Source of the DNA: an uncultured Carnobacteriaceae bacterium
GTDB lineage: Bacteria > Bacillota > Bacilli > Lactobacillales > Aerococcaceae
NCBI GenBank assembly: GCA_938039195.1
Contig: CALHVK010000029.1
Coordinates: 1 to 40,888 of the forward strand
Reading direction: 5' to 3'
Length of the DNA stretch: 40,888 nt
In this document: positions 40,416 through 40,888 of the stretch, piece by piece
Position numbering within the stretch: the stretch's first letter is position 1
Layout of the letters: each line of letters opens with the position of its first letter
The notes under the pieces: model-generated
Seen by the model: only the letters and a program-made list of their open reading frames with translations
What the model was told of the DNA's origin: nothing
Databases searched by the model: none
Program-made: the position numbers and the translations under genes

Positions 40416-40888
40416 ATGAGTGAACCAGTAACTGGATATATTCATTCTACAGAGAGTTTTGGTTCTGTAGACGGACCAGGTATCCGTTTTGTAACCTTCA
40501 TGCAAGGTTGTCGTATGCGTTGTGAGTTTTGTCATAACCCAGATACTTGGAATATTGGGGGCGGTCATCCGATTACTTCTCAAGAATTACTCGATCAAGC
40601 GTTGCAATATCGTGCATTCTGGGGACGTAAAGGCGGTGTAACTGTCAGCGGAGGAGAACCTTTATTGCAAATTGATTTCTTAATCGATTTCTTTAAACGT
40701 TGTAAGAAAGCTGGAGTACACACAACATTAGATAGTTGTGGAATGCCATTTACGTATGAAGAACCATTCTTTTCAAAATTCGAAGAGTTATTAGAATATA
40801 CTGATCTTATTTTATTAGATATTAAACATATTGATGATGAACAACATAAGAAATTAACTGGGTGGACAAACACGAATATTTTACAGTT
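40416..40888 (+). CDS. pflA: Pyruvate formate-lyase activating enzyme, 5' part
   Basis: Radical-SAM enzyme that abstracts the hydrogen from the PflB glycine. The frame is open to the end of the window; about 157 of roughly 250-260 residues are present. The iron-sulfur cluster motif CRMRCEFCHNPDTW (CxxxCxxC) is clear. The segments FGSVDGPGIRFVTFMQGC, VSGGEPLLQ and LDIKHID are family signatures. Two ATGs are adjacent (40413 and 40416); GGAGG at 40404-40408 is 4 and 7 bases away respectively, so the second is preferred. Confidence 0.93.
   Translation, partial: MSEPVTGYIHSTESFGSVDGPGIRFVTFMQGCRMRCEFCHNPDTWNIGGGHPITSQELLDQALQYRAFWGRKGGVTVSGGEPLLQIDFLIDFFKRCKKAGVHTTLDSCGMPFTYEEPFFSKFEELLEYTDLILLDIKHIDDEQHKKLTGWTNTNILQ

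Noticed and set aside
1..40888. CRISPR arrays, insertion sequences, prophage or integrative elements
   Set aside because: No regularly spaced repeats, transposase, integrase or phage genes were seen; gene content is core and compact.

Overview
The window is about 41 kb of densely packed, low-GC bacterial chromosome. Gene content and order fit a Gram-positive fermenter of the Lactobacillales, possibly near the Carnobacteriaceae; the genus is an inference. Supporting signs are the fab/acc operon order, the nusB-folD-xseAB-ispA-tlyA-recN string, a pfl system, CpoA-type glycolipid glycosyltransferase, strong AGGAGG ribosome sites and TTGACA/TATAAT promoters. I see no phage, insertion sequence, CRISPR array or obvious pseudogene. 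This is mostly core genome, and most of the unusual signal lies in intergenic DNA.

Layout. 1-4768: the 3' end of a fatty acid synthesis operon (fabF partial, accB, fabZ, accC, accD, accA), supplying malonyl-CoA and running the elongation cycle. 4771-6869: M24 aminopeptidase, an Asp23/Gls24 protein and nusB, without the efp gene often found here. 6870-7100: a roughly 100-nt nested hairpin flanked by 15-nt direct repeats, then a 16-nt palindrome at the folD promoter. 7139-15872: one long co-oriented operon folD-xseA-xseB-ispA-tlyA-recN-GDPD-miaA-hflX (folate C1 metabolism, DNA repair, isoprenoid, rRNA/tRNA modification, ribosome GTPase), lacking the dxs and argR that commonly sit in this string. 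15884-23006: rnc-smc, HAD phosphatase-ftsY, and a BI-1 family membrane protein. 23077-26456: guaC, an acidic protein of unknown function, and a D,D-carboxypeptidase with a Thr/Glu-rich linker. 26467-28135 (minus strand, the only reverse genes): GT4 glycosyltransferase and VTT-domain membrane protein, probably membrane glycolipid synthesis. 28286-33297: unknown 108-aa protein, iron-dependent alcohol dehydrogenase, unknown 499-aa protein, uvrC. 33385-34967: amino-acid ABC binding protein and permease without an adjacent ATPase. 35057-37765: DEAD-box helicase, overlapping unknown small protein, SpoU methyltransferase, small membrane protein, tRNA-Arg(UCU). 37766-40888: pflB with a long regulatory leader, then the 5' part of pflA, which encodes its activating enzyme.

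The best leads are the structured repeat-like element at 6870-7020, a cluster of four Rex-like heptamers in the pflB leader, a 10-bp inverted repeat spanning the glycosyltransferase promoter, and an Asp-to-Asn change in the second aspartate-rich motif of IspA. All functional assignments come from motif recognition by eye; no database search was run.
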